DNA of 64,000 nt. Origin: Ga0077555 sp963746315 (GTDB lineage: Bacteria > Pseudomonadota > Alphaproteobacteria > Rhizobiales > Hyphomicrobiaceae). Below the pieces are notes generated by a model. The model saw nothing but the letters and a program-made list of their open reading frames with translations. It did not search any database and was not told the origin of the DNA. The position numbers were made by a program, and so were the translations under genes. Shown here piece after piece: positions 43,037 to 50,967 of this stretch; positions within the stretch are counted from its first letter, which is position 1, and every line of letters begins with the position of its first letter. Location: contig CAVVAR010000012.1 of the NCBI GenBank assembly GCA_963746315.1, forward strand, positions 992,001 through 1,056,000. Direction: 5' to 3'.

Positions 43037-43654
43037 ATGCTCGATCTCGATGCCATACGGCGCTCCGCCGTCGCCCACGAGCCATTTTCATTCTTTCAGA
43101 CGACGGGCGTACTGAGGGAATCCGCGCTTGCACACATCGCTGCGGATTTTCCCACGATCTCCCAACCGGGCATCTTCCCCTTGGAAGAGGTGAACGGAGG
43201 TCCGGCATTCAACGAGCTGGTCGAGGAGATTCGAGGAGCAGATCTCGAGGCTCTGCTCGAGGAAAAGCTCGATGTGTCGCTTTCCGAGTTGCCGCTGATG
43301 GTGACGGTGCGCGGCCACTGTCATCGGCGTGACGGGCGCATTCACACGGACTCGACCGATAAGGTCGCCACCTGCCTGCTCTACCTCAATCAGCCGTGGG
43401 AGAGTGGCGGTGGCCGGCTCCGGCTGCTGCGCAACGGCACCGACATCGAGGATTACATCGCCGAGGTTCCGCCCGACGGCGGCACCCTCGTCGCATTCAA
43501 GCGCGCCGACAACTCCTGGCATGGCCACCTGCCGTTCGAGGGGCAGCGGCGCTACATCATGTTCAACTGGGTCCGCTCGAGTGCAGCGCTGTCACGGAAC
43601 GTGCTGAGACATCGCGTCTCGGCCAGTCTCAAGCGCCTCAATCCCTTCCGCTGA
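43037..43654 (+). CDS. 2-oxoglutarate/Fe(II)-dependent oxygenase (first of a pair)
   Basis: The 205-residue protein has the iron ligands HxD in GRIHTDSTDK and the distal His in NSWHGHLPFEG followed by the 2-oxoglutarate-binding Arg (RRYIMFNWV). The jelly-roll core VATCLLYLNQPWESGGGRLR matches prolyl-hydroxylase-like enzymes. Such proteins hydroxylate proteins or small molecules; the substrate here is unknown. The start ATG 43037 has an AGGGGGA site upstream. The stop is 11 bases before the start of a second oxygenase, so the pair is co-transcribed. Confidence 0.87.
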   Translation: MLDLDAIRRSAVAHEPFSFFQTTGVLRESALAHIAADFPTISQPGIFPLEEVNGGPAFNELVEEIRGADLEALLEEKLDVSLSELPLMVTVRGHCHRRDGRIHTDSTDKVATCLLYLNQPWESGGGRLRLLRNGTDIEDYIAEVPPDGGTLVAFKRADNSWHGHLPFEGQRRYIMFNWVRSSAALSRNVLRHRVSASLKRLNPFR

Positions 43655-43665
43655 GGAGCTAGCCC

Positions 43666-44316
43666 ATGGATCAGATGATCGCACCGAATGCCGTCGCGCA
43701 GCAGTTTCTAGATTGCCTCGCCAAGTCGGAGCGGCGAACAGCACCTTTCCGCTACTGGCTGCTGGCCGACGCTTTGCCAGCGGCGACGGTCGAGGCCATC
43801 GCAGGATTGCCGTTCAAGCCACCTGGCCAAGCGCAGTTCGACGGGCGCCGGGAAGCCAACAATTCGACGCGGGTTTATTTCTCGTCCGAGAACCAGATTC
43901 GCTTTCCGGTTTGCCGCGAGGTGGCGGACGCGTTCAAGCATCCTCTCGTGACATCGACGATCGAGCGCGAAACCGGAACGGATCTCTCGCAGGGACAACT
44001 GCGTGTCGAATACTGCCAGGACGTCGACGGCTTCTGGCTGGAGCCGCATGTCGACATCCCGGTCAAGCTCTTCACGATGCTGGTCTATCTGTCGGGAGAG
44101 CCCGGGCTGAAGGATGCCGGAACAGATATCTACGATGCAACGCCGCAGCACAATCGGGTCGGCACAGCTTCATATGAGCGCAACAAGGGCTTGATCTTCA
44201 TCCCGGGCAAGGACACCTGGCACGGCTTCTCGCCTCGTCCGATTGGCGGGGTGCGCAAGTCGATCATTATCAATTACGTAGCGTCGAGCTGGCGCGACAC
44301 GTTCGAGCTCGCGTGA
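43666..44316 (+). CDS. 2-oxoglutarate/Fe(II)-dependent oxygenase (second of a pair)
   Basis: The 216-residue protein carries the iron ligands HxD in WLEPHVDIPVKLF and the distal His in KDTWHGFSPRPIGGVRKSII, with the Arg that binds 2-oxoglutarate in the last segment; the core FTMLVYLSGEPGLKDAGTDI is also typical. It is only distantly similar to the preceding oxygenase, so the pair is not a recent tandem duplication and may act in sequence or on related targets. The following membrane-protein gene starts one base after its stop, which implies a three-gene unit. Confidence 0.86.
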   Translation: MDQMIAPNAVAQQFLDCLAKSERRTAPFRYWLLADALPAATVEAIAGLPFKPPGQAQFDGRREANNSTRVYFSSENQIRFPVCREVADAFKHPLVTSTIERETGTDLSQGQLRVEYCQDVDGFWLEPHVDIPVKLFTMLVYLSGEPGLKDAGTDIYDATPQHNRVGTASYERNKGLIFIPGKDTWHGFSPRPIGGVRKSIIINYVASSWRDTFELA

Positions 44317-44317
44317 G

Positions 44318-45328
44318 ATGGCGGTTGCGACCTGCAGGTCGGCGCGAGCGTCCCTCGCGAAGTGGAGGGCGCGTTCCGAACGTAGCGGCAGCGGGGACGC
44401 TGCGAGGAGAATCGACGTCGCGTCGGCGCTAACGGCGGCGGTCGCCGTCGGCATCCTTGCGATCCAACTCCTTTTTCCAGCGGAATGGCTCAAGGATCGG
44501 CCGACGCGGCATATCGAGTACGAGGATCAGCGCGCGGCCCAACTTGAGCGACGCGCGGCGATTGCAGAGGAGGTTCGCTTCCAGGGCGCAGAGACGCTGA
44601 CCGCATTTTATGGAGGGGCGCAGTTCACCTATCCGAGCGATGTGCGCATCCAGCGCCCGGGAACAGACCTGACCATCCACGAGCTGCCATGGGAAGGTCG
44701 CCCATTCAACCATCCAATCTATTATGGTGTGCGCGCTTCGCACTGGCTACCAGCGAGCAGCGTCGGGGGAATGGTCGATTTCACGCATTCCAAGGTCTAT
44801 TCGCCGATGGAGGAGCGCGCCCGCTTCTCCGGCGCGCGGGATGGTCGCGCGCTCCCGCCGAACGCACGCATCGAGGATGTGTTTCACAAACTCGAGTTCA
44901 CGCACGGTCACAATATGCTGACGCTGAACGGCCTCTGGCGCCTGCCGTTCTCGACGGCGTTCTTCAGTCCCTACGTCGGAGCCGGTTTGGGCGTGTCGCT
45001 GCCGCACAGCGAGGTACAGCTCAGGGGCGAGCACAATCGAACCTACGAGTATCAATACACGGGGCCAGCGTTTCAGCTGCTAATCGGGATTGAGTTCCGG
45101 ATACCGCGACTGTCGTATTTCGTGGAGTATAAATGGACGAGTGCCAGCTATCGCGCACCGCTGCATTACCGGGAAACAAGGTCACTGTTCTCCGACCTGG
45201 CGCACCAATTCTCGCGCTGGATGAGCGGCAGAGATCCAGAGGGAGGCTGGGCCACGACAAAGCTGACCAGTCACCAGATCATCTCCGGCATGGGCTATCG
45301 AACGCTGCCTGTGGGCGGTGCCTTCTGA
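44318..45328 (+). CDS. Outer-membrane beta-barrel protein, possible lipid A oxidase (LpxQ)-like
   Basis: The 336-residue protein has a charged start, one hydrophobic segment (VASALTAAVAVGILAIQLLF, about residues 34-54) that can serve as signal or anchor, and a long beta-rich domain with alternating aromatic strands (VGGMVDFTHSKVYSP, FTHGHNMLTLNGLWRL, SPYVGAGLGVSLPHSEV, LSYFVEYKWTSASY). The FTH...NMLTLNG pattern recalls barrel proteins annotated as lipid A oxidase in rhizobia, which convert lipid A glucosamine to aminogluconate. That link is from memory of the family, so it is tentative. Its coupling to two oxygenase genes is unexplained. Confidence 0.62.
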   Translation: MAVATCRSARASLAKWRARSERSGSGDAARRIDVASALTAAVAVGILAIQLLFPAEWLKDRPTRHIEYEDQRAAQLERRAAIAEEVRFQGAETLTAFYGGAQFTYPSDVRIQRPGTDLTIHELPWEGRPFNHPIYYGVRASHWLPASSVGGMVDFTHSKVYSPMEERARFSGARDGRALPPNARIEDVFHKLEFTHGHNMLTLNGLWRLPFSTAFFSPYVGAGLGVSLPHSEVQLRGEHNRTYEYQYTGPAFQLLIGIEFRIPRLSYFVEYKWTSASYRAPLHYRETRSLFSDLAHQFSRWMSGRDPEGGWATTKLTSHQIISGMGYRTLPVGGAF

Positions 45329-45350
45329 TTGAGGGCGCAGGTGCGGCTCC

Positions 45351-46691
45351 TCAGATTGCCACCGAGTGCGTTGCGGCACCTGTCAGGTAGCTGTCGAAGC
45401 GCGCGCAGATGCTGCGCACGAAGGGGCGGCCGAGGTTGGTGATCTCGAGGCCGTCGTCGGTGGCAACGATCAACCCGTCGTCGTCGCGCCCGACAATGCC
45501 GGCAGCCACATTGAGAACGGGATGCGCGGCCTCGCCGAAGGCCGCAATCAGCTCGCGCGTTGTCAGGCGAAAATCACACATCAACCGTTCGATGACGTAG
45601 GCGCGGATACGGTCCTCCTGAGAGAGGGCGATACCGCGCGCGGTCGCGAGGCCATCGGTGGCAATGCGTCGCTCGTAGTCGGACGCTGAGACTGCATTCT
45701 GCGCATAGCCACCGGGCAGCTTTCCGATTGCCGAGGCACCAAGTCCGATCAAGGCGTCGGCCGCGTCGCTCGTGTAGCCTTGGAAGTTGCGGCGCAGTGG
45801 CTTTTGCGCCAGACCGTCCTCATCGCGCGCGAAATGGTCGATGCCCACCCTGCGATAGCCCGCTTTCTCCAGCAGAGCGACGATGAGGCTCGACTGGTCG
45901 AACCGCGCGCAGGCGCCGGGGAGGGCGGTCGCGTCGATCAATCGCTGCGGCCGGACACGTTGCGGCAGATGAGCATAGCCGAAGGCTGCGATCCGCTCCG
46001 GAGTCAACTCCAGCACCTGGTCGATGGTGCGGCTCAGGCTTTCGACAGTCTGATGCGGGAGACCATAGACGAGATCGATGTTGACCGAGGCAATGCCCTC
46101 GTCGCGAAACTGCGTGATTGCCGCACGCGTCAGCTCGAAGCTCTGCTCGCGCCCGATGGCGGCTTGAACGCGCGGATCGAAGTCTTGCACGCCGAGCGAG
46201 ACGCGGTTGACGCCGGCCACGGCGAAGGCCTTGACCTTCTCCGGTGCCAGGTTCCTGGGATCGATCTCGACAGCGAACTCGGCGCCTTCGGAGATTGCGT
46301 AGGCCCGCCGCAGTGCGTCCGCAAGGCCGCCGATGTCGCCGGCAGACAGGATGCTCGGCGAGCCGCCGCCCCAATGGATATGCATGACGGGAAGGCGCGC
46401 AGGGATCAGCGATGCGACGTTTGCAATCTCGGCTTCGAGCGCGATGGCGTAGCGCTGCACAGGCTCATAGCGCCGCGAAGCCTTGGTGCTGCAGGCACAG
46501 TAGAAACATAGCTTTTCACAGAAGGGAATGTGCAGGTAGAGCGAAAGCGACGTGTCGAGTGGCAGCGCCGTCAGCCATTCCCTGTAGCGATCACGGTCGA
46601 TAGCTGGAGAAAAATGATTGGCTGTCGGGTAGCTCGTATAGCGCGGTGCCGGTCGCGCATGGCGCTCGATAAGCTCCGCACTCGCCTGCAT
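45351..46691 (-). CDS. hemN: Oxygen-independent coproporphyrinogen III oxidase
   Basis: The 446-residue radical-SAM enzyme makes protoporphyrinogen without oxygen. The 4Fe-4S site is YLHIPFCEKLCFYCACSTK (C58, C62, C65, with C67 of the HemN subgroup), followed by HWGGGSPSIL, and the HemN-type C-terminal domain. Start 46691 has an AGGAGG site six bases upstream; the frame is open further upstream but not conserved. It lies 32 bases after the DUF2244 gene and probably belongs to a ctaD-DUF2244-hemN unit controlled from the FNR box at 49065-49078, which fits its use at low oxygen. Confidence 0.95.
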   Translation of the reverse strand: MQASAELIERHARPAPRYTSYPTANHFSPAIDRDRYREWLTALPLDTSLSLYLHIPFCEKLCFYCACSTKASRRYEPVQRYAIALEAEIANVASLIPARLPVMHIHWGGGSPSILSAGDIGGLADALRRAYAISEGAEFAVEIDPRNLAPEKVKAFAVAGVNRVSLGVQDFDPRVQAAIGREQSFELTRAAITQFRDEGIASVNIDLVYGLPHQTVESLSRTIDQVLELTPERIAAFGYAHLPQRVRPQRLIDATALPGACARFDQSSLIVALLEKAGYRRVGIDHFARDEDGLAQKPLRRNFQGYTSDAADALIGLGASAIGKLPGGYAQNAVSASDYERRIATDGLATARGIALSQEDRIRAYVIERLMCDFRLTTRELIAAFGEAAHPVLNVAAGIVGRDDDGLIVATDDGLEITNLGRPFVRSICARFDSYLTGAATHSVAI

Positions 46692-46723
46692 GGCTATCCT
46701 CCTGGCCAACGTCGATGTTCCGC

Positions 46724-47278
46724 TTAGGCTGTGGCGTCGTCGTCGGCCTTGCGTTGGCTCAATGCTCCAGGGCCGCGGCGTACCGTGTCGACAGTGGCGG
46801 AGAGGGCCTGCGCGAGGCATTTCCGCTCCTCGGGAGACAGATACTCGGCGATGGAGCAGCTGCGCCCGCTCTGCGTCAGGACCAGACGATTGGCAATTCT
46901 GCGGTCCTGGCGCATCGTCACGCGCACCCAACCCGTCGCGAACAGAGTGCTGCCGATCGGTCCCCGTGTGCCCAGCCTGGTGACCTTGACGATCTGCGGG
47001 CCGATCTCGACGACCTCGCCGAAACGCGCAGCCCGGTTGTTGCACCAGAGTGCGAGACTGAGTGCACCCCCGGCGAGAAAGGGGCCGACCGCCAATGGCA
47101 GCACCGCTCTTGCCGGGCTGCCGAGAAAGACGACTGTCCCTGCGACCATCACGAACGCCAGCAAAGTCAGCGTGCCCCGGCGATCGAGTGACCTGTGAGG
47201 CCAGATCCGGAAGCTCGCGACGCAATCCGCTGTCGCGAACTTCGTCTCGTCCCAGGAATGGGTTTCAGTGTGTTTCAT
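46724..47278 (-). CDS. DUF2244 membrane protein linked to cytochrome oxidase
   Basis: The 184-residue protein has two membrane helices (LTLLAFVMVAGTVVFLGSPA and LPLAVGPFLAGGALSLALW) and then the soluble DUF2244 domain with VVEIGPQIVKVTRLG, WVRVTMRQD, RLVLTQSGRSCSIAEYLSPEE. The family is often encoded with cytochrome c oxidase genes in alphaproteobacteria, but its role is not established. The start at 47278 lies inside the end of ctaD (14-base overlap), so the two are translated together. Confidence 0.85.
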   Translation of the reverse strand: MKHTETHSWDETKFATADCVASFRIWPHRSLDRRGTLTLLAFVMVAGTVVFLGSPARAVLPLAVGPFLAGGALSLALWCNNRAARFGEVVEIGPQIVKVTRLGTRGPIGSTLFATGWVRVTMRQDRRIANRLVLTQSGRSCSIAEYLSPEERKCLAQALSATVDTVRRGPGALSQRKADDDATA

Positions 47279-48920
47279 CCTTGATGACCGGTAGCGTCTC
47301 GAAGCTATGGAACGGCGGTGGAGAGGATAGCGTCCACTCGAGCGTCGTTGCCCCGGCTCCCCAGGGATTGTCCGTGGCCTTCTCTTTGCGCATGAAGGCG
47401 ACGGCAAGTCCCGCGAAGAAGACGATCGTGCCGAGCGACGAGAGTAGAGAGCCGTAGGACGAGACGAGGTTCCAACCGGCAAACGCGTCTGGATAGTCCA
47501 CGTACCGGCGCGGCATGCCGGCAAGCCCAAGGAAATGTTGTGGGAAGAATGTCATGTTGACGCCGACGAACGTCAGCCAGAAGTGCGCCTTGCCCCACGC
47601 CTCAGAGTACATGTAGCCGCTCATCTTCGGGAACCAGTAGTACCAGCCCGCGAACAGCGTGAAGAGCGCGCCGAGCGACATCGTGTAGTGGAAGTGCGCA
47701 ACGATATAGTAGGTGTCGTGGAGGGCGCGATCGACACCCGCATTTGCGATCATGACGCCCGTGACGCCGCCCACCGTGAACAGGAATACGAAGCCCAGGG
47801 CGAAGAGCATCGGTGTCGGGAAGCGTAATGAGCCGCCCCACATGGTCGCGATCCAGGAAAAGATCTTCACACCGGTCGGCACCGCGATGACCATGGTCGC
47901 GAACATGAAGTAAGCCTGAGCGTTGACGCTCATGCCCGATGTGTACATGTGGTGCGCCCACACGATGAAGCCGACCACGCCGATGGCTACCATGGCGTAG
48001 GCCATTCCGAGGTAGCCGAAGATGGGTTTCCTCGAGAACGTCGCGATAACGTGGCTCACGAGGCCAAAGCCGGGCAGGATAATGATGTAGACTTCCGGGT
48101 GGCCGAAGAACCAGAAGAGGTGCTGAAAGAGGATAGGATCGCCGCCGCCCGACGCCGTGAAGAACGTCGTGCCGAAGTTGCGGTCGGTCAGCAGCATGGT
48201 AATGGCGCCAGCCAGGACTGGCAGGGACAGCAACAGCAAGAATGCCGTAATCAGGATCGACCAGGCGAACAAGGGCATCTTGTGGAGCGTCATACCCGGC
48301 GTGCGCATGTTGAAGATCGTCGTGATGAAGTTGATCGACGACAGGATCGACGAGGCGCCTGCGACATGAAGCGCGAGAATGGCGAAGTCGACCGCAGGAC
48401 CCGGGTGGCCCGTGGTGGACAGGGGTGCATAGGCCGTCCAGCCAATGCCGGCACCACAGCCCGATAAATCTCGCGCTGCCGCGTCGAACAGCGCGATATT
48501 GCAGGTGCCGGCTCCCTCGACGAACAGCGATATGAGAAGAAGGCTCAGTGCCGCCGGCAAAAGCCAGAACGAGATATTGTTCATGCGCGGAAACGCCATG
48601 TCAGGCGCACCGATCATCAGCGGGGCAAAATAATTGCCGAAGCCGCCGAACAGCGACGGCATGATCATGAAGAAGACCATGATGAGGCCATGGCCGGTGG
48701 TGAAGACGTTGAACATATGTGGATTGGAGAAGTACTGGAGACCGGGCTCCTTCAGCTCCAGTCGGATTCCCACCGAGAGCAGGCCGCCGACGATGCCACC
48801 GACCATGGCAAAGATCAGGTACATCGTGCCGATGTCTTTGTGGTTGGTGGAGAGCACCCAACGTTTCCATCCGTGCGGATGATCATGATGATGGTCGTGT
48901 GCTGCGGCGCCTGTGGCCAT
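47265..48920 (-). CDS. ctaD: Cytochrome c oxidase subunit I (aa3 type)
   Basis: The 551-residue protein is the catalytic haem-copper subunit with twelve membrane helices. Key elements are WVLSTNHKDIG at the start, FTTGHGLIMVFFMIMP (haem a His), FWFFGHPEVYIIILPGFG (copper His and the Tyr/Glu of the A-family D-channel), WAHHMYTSG (copper His pair) and AHFHYTMSLGALF (haem ligands). The usual partners ctaC, ctaE and assembly genes are not beside it, so it is either an extra copy or part of a dispersed set. It is divergent from an FNR-family gene across a shared FNR box. Confidence 0.96.
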   Translation of the reverse strand: MATGAAAHDHHHDHPHGWKRWVLSTNHKDIGTMYLIFAMVGGIVGGLLSVGIRLELKEPGLQYFSNPHMFNVFTTGHGLIMVFFMIMPSLFGGFGNYFAPLMIGAPDMAFPRMNNISFWLLPAALSLLLISLFVEGAGTCNIALFDAAARDLSGCGAGIGWTAYAPLSTTGHPGPAVDFAILALHVAGASSILSSINFITTIFNMRTPGMTLHKMPLFAWSILITAFLLLLSLPVLAGAITMLLTDRNFGTTFFTASGGGDPILFQHLFWFFGHPEVYIIILPGFGLVSHVIATFSRKPIFGYLGMAYAMVAIGVVGFIVWAHHMYTSGMSVNAQAYFMFATMVIAVPTGVKIFSWIATMWGGSLRFPTPMLFALGFVFLFTVGGVTGVMIANAGVDRALHDTYYIVAHFHYTMSLGALFTLFAGWYYWFPKMSGYMYSEAWGKAHFWLTFVGVNMTFFPQHFLGLAGMPRRYVDYPDAFAGWNLVSSYGSLLSSLGTIVFFAGLAVAFMRKEKATDNPWGAGATTLEWTLSSPPPFHSFETLPVIKDETH

Positions 48921-49064
48921 GCCTGCCCCCGTTCGAGTGCTGCTCCTCCGGTCGCCACCGGCAGCGCTGCTTCATAGACACGGCTGGATCGCCGATGCGG
49001 ATGCTGCTCGCGGCCTGCTCGGAGTGGCGGATGACAAAGGGTCGGATGCCGCGCGCTTCGTCGC

Positions 49065-49078
49065 TTGATCCAAATCAA
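49065..49078. promoter_or_regulatory. FNR/FixK box between ctaD and the FNR-type regulator gene
   Basis: TTGATCCAAATCAA is a perfect match to the TTGAT-N4-ATCAA consensus for FNR and FixK proteins. It lies 144 bases before the ctaD start and 128 bases before the regulator start, so it could control both divergent units. No second such site is visible nearby. Whether it activates or represses each side depends on transcription starts that cannot be read here. Confidence 0.85.
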
Positions 49079-49206
49079 AGAAAAGTGCGACCGATTGCGT
49101 CTTTGAAGAATGACCGCTCAGGATGCGGAATGGCGGGCAAAGTGTCGGGCACGGGGGAGTGCCCCGGGGCCCCAACCAATCGACGAGCGAGGGGAGCTGC
49201 TAGCAG

Positions 49207-49926
49207 ATGCGTCTCTCATGCCGAGCCTGCGCCATTCGCTCGAGGGCGCTCTGCCAAGCGCTTCCTGAGGCGACACTCGATCAGATCAACCGGCTTTCGC
49301 GGCGGCGGCGGGTGACGGCCGGTCGCGCGCTGTTCAACGAGGACGAGGCCGGCAGCCTCGTGGCGACAGTTCTATCCGGTGTGGCGAAGGTGTCGGTGTC
49401 GCTCGCCGACGGACGCACGCAGGTGGTCGGGCTGCATTTCCCGGCCGACTTCATCGGCCGGCCGTTCGCGGCACCGATGGCGCCGCTTACCGAGGCCGCG
49501 ACGGATGTCGAGCTCTGCTGTTTTGATCGATCGCGGTTCGAGGCTCTGCTGGTCGAGCACAAGGGGCTCGAGGAGCTGTTCGTGCGGCGGATGACGGCAG
49601 ATCTGGACGCAGCGCGAGAATGGATGCTGCTTCTCGGAACCAAGACGGCGGAGGAGCGACTTGCCAGTCTGATCATGCTGTGCCTGCGGCGCTTGCAGCC
49701 GTCGGACTGCGCTGGAGGTTCGCTGCCCGCCGAGGCGCGGATCGAGCTCCCGCTGTCGCGGACCGAGATCGCACAGTTCCTAGGGCTGACCATCGAGACG
49801 GTCAGTCGGATGCTGAAGCGTCTGTCGAGCGAGGGCGTCATCGCCGTCGAATCCGGACGCGGCATTCGGGTGCGAGACCTGAGCAGCCTCGTGCGGCGCG
49901 CAGGCGCTGAGGCGAGCAGCGTTTGA
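49207..49926 (+). CDS. Crp/Fnr-family oxygen-responsive regulator (FnrN/FixK1-like)
   Basis: The 239-residue protein has an N-terminal cysteine cluster CRACAIRSRALC (C5, C8, C16; C-x2-C-x7-C) plus C104/C105 in VELCCFDRSRF, a set that can hold an oxygen-sensitive 4Fe-4S cluster as in FnrN and FixK1. A cyclic-nucleotide-binding-like barrel and a dimer helix follow. The DNA-reading helix is LSRTEIAQFLGLTIETVSRM, with the E..S.R pattern that reads TTGAT half-sites. A perfect FNR box lies 128 bases upstream, so autoregulation is likely. GGGGAG precedes ATG 49207. Confidence 0.92.
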   Translation: MRLSCRACAIRSRALCQALPEATLDQINRLSRRRRVTAGRALFNEDEAGSLVATVLSGVAKVSVSLADGRTQVVGLHFPADFIGRPFAAPMAPLTEAATDVELCCFDRSRFEALLVEHKGLEELFVRRMTADLDAAREWMLLLGTKTAEERLASLIMLCLRRLQPSDCAGGSLPAEARIELPLSRTEIAQFLGLTIETVSRMLKRLSSEGVIAVESGRGIRVRDLSSLVRRAGAEASSV

Positions 49927-49935
49927 CGGTTCGGC

Positions 49936-50964
49936 TTAGCGGTTGGTGAGCTTCAACTCGATGCGTCTGTTGCGCCTCAGGATCTCATCCGTTGTTCCGA
50001 CCTCGAGTGGCGCGAACTCACCGTAGCCCGCGGCCACGACCCGATGCGGCGAGACGCCTCTGCTGATCAGATATTTGACGACAGAGATGGCGCGCGCCGA
50101 CGACAACTCCCAGTTCGACGGAAATTCACGGCTTGAAATGGGGCGCTGGTCGGTGTGGCCATCGACCTGGATGACCCAATCGACCTCCGAAGGGATCTGG
50201 CGCTCGACCTCGACGATCGCCTGTGCGAGCTGATCTATCGCCGCCAATCCCTCGACCGTCATCTGTGCCTGACCTGACGGAAAGAGCACCTCGGACTGGA
50301 AGACGAAGCGGTCACCGACGACGCGGATATCCTTGCGATCTCGCAACAGCTCGCGAAGGCGGCCGAAAAAGTCCGAGCGATAGCGCTGCAGCTCCTGCAC
50401 CTGGCGAGCCAGCACGAGGTTGAGCCTGGCCCCCAGATCCGTGATGCGGGCTTGTGAATCCTTGTCTTTCGCCTCGGCCGCCTGCAGTGCCTCGTTCAAG
50501 GCTGCGATCTGCCGGCGCAGCGCGAGAAGCTGCTGATTGAGCAGATCGACTTTGGCCAGGGCCTCGCCAGACACGTTTTTCTCGTCGGCAAGCTCCTTGC
50601 TCAGGATCGATATGCGAGCCTCGGCGCTTTGCACGCGATTGTCGCCGAGGCCAGCGAGGCCGCTGAGACGGTCGGATTCGGCGAGGGCGGAGGCAAGCGA
50701 AGCCTTGAGCGCCGCGAGCTCGTCCTCGAGCGATTTGCCTTTGCCCTTCTCGAGTGAGAGGAGGCTCGTCAGCTCGGCAATCTGGCGCGTGAGCCGCTTC
50801 AGCGCGTTGTCCTTGCCTGACGACTCTTGTCCCACGAAATACTGGGAAATCATGAAGATCGACATCAGGAACGTGACAGTCAGGAGGAGCGTCGAGAGGA
50901 CGTCGACATACCCCGGCCAGAATTCACCGTGCTCGCCTCCGCGTCTGGAACGGCCGCGCGCCAT
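49936..50964 (-). CDS. OmpA/MotB-domain protein with long coiled coil
   Basis: The 342-residue protein has one N-terminal membrane helix (VDVLSTLLLTVTFLMSIFMI), a coiled coil from about residue 50 to 170, and a C-terminal OmpA-like peptidoglycan-binding domain (QVDGHTDQRPISS, NWELSSARAISVVKYLISRG, YGEFAPLEVGTTDEILRRNR). This is a MotB-like stator layout. It pairs with the MotA/TolQ-type gene three bases upstream. Because no flagellar genes are near, the pair probably powers an envelope process other than swimming, such as outer-membrane or wall coordination. Confidence 0.88.
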   Translation of the reverse strand: MARGRSRRGGEHGEFWPGYVDVLSTLLLTVTFLMSIFMISQYFVGQESSGKDNALKRLTRQIAELTSLLSLEKGKGKSLEDELAALKASLASALAESDRLSGLAGLGDNRVQSAEARISILSKELADEKNVSGEALAKVDLLNQQLLALRRQIAALNEALQAAEAKDKDSQARITDLGARLNLVLARQVQELQRYRSDFFGRLRELLRDRKDIRVVGDRFVFQSEVLFPSGQAQMTVEGLAAIDQLAQAIVEVERQIPSEVDWVIQVDGHTDQRPISSREFPSNWELSSARAISVVKYLISRGVSPHRVVAAGYGEFAPLEVGTTDEILRRNRRIELKLTNR

Positions 50965-50967
50965 CGA

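Noticed and set aside
46692..47225. A long N-terminal extension of hemN in the same frame
   Set aside because: HemN homologues begin at MQASAELIERHARPAPRYT, an AGGAGG site lies at the right distance from 46691, and the upstream sequence encodes the DUF2244 protein in another frame.
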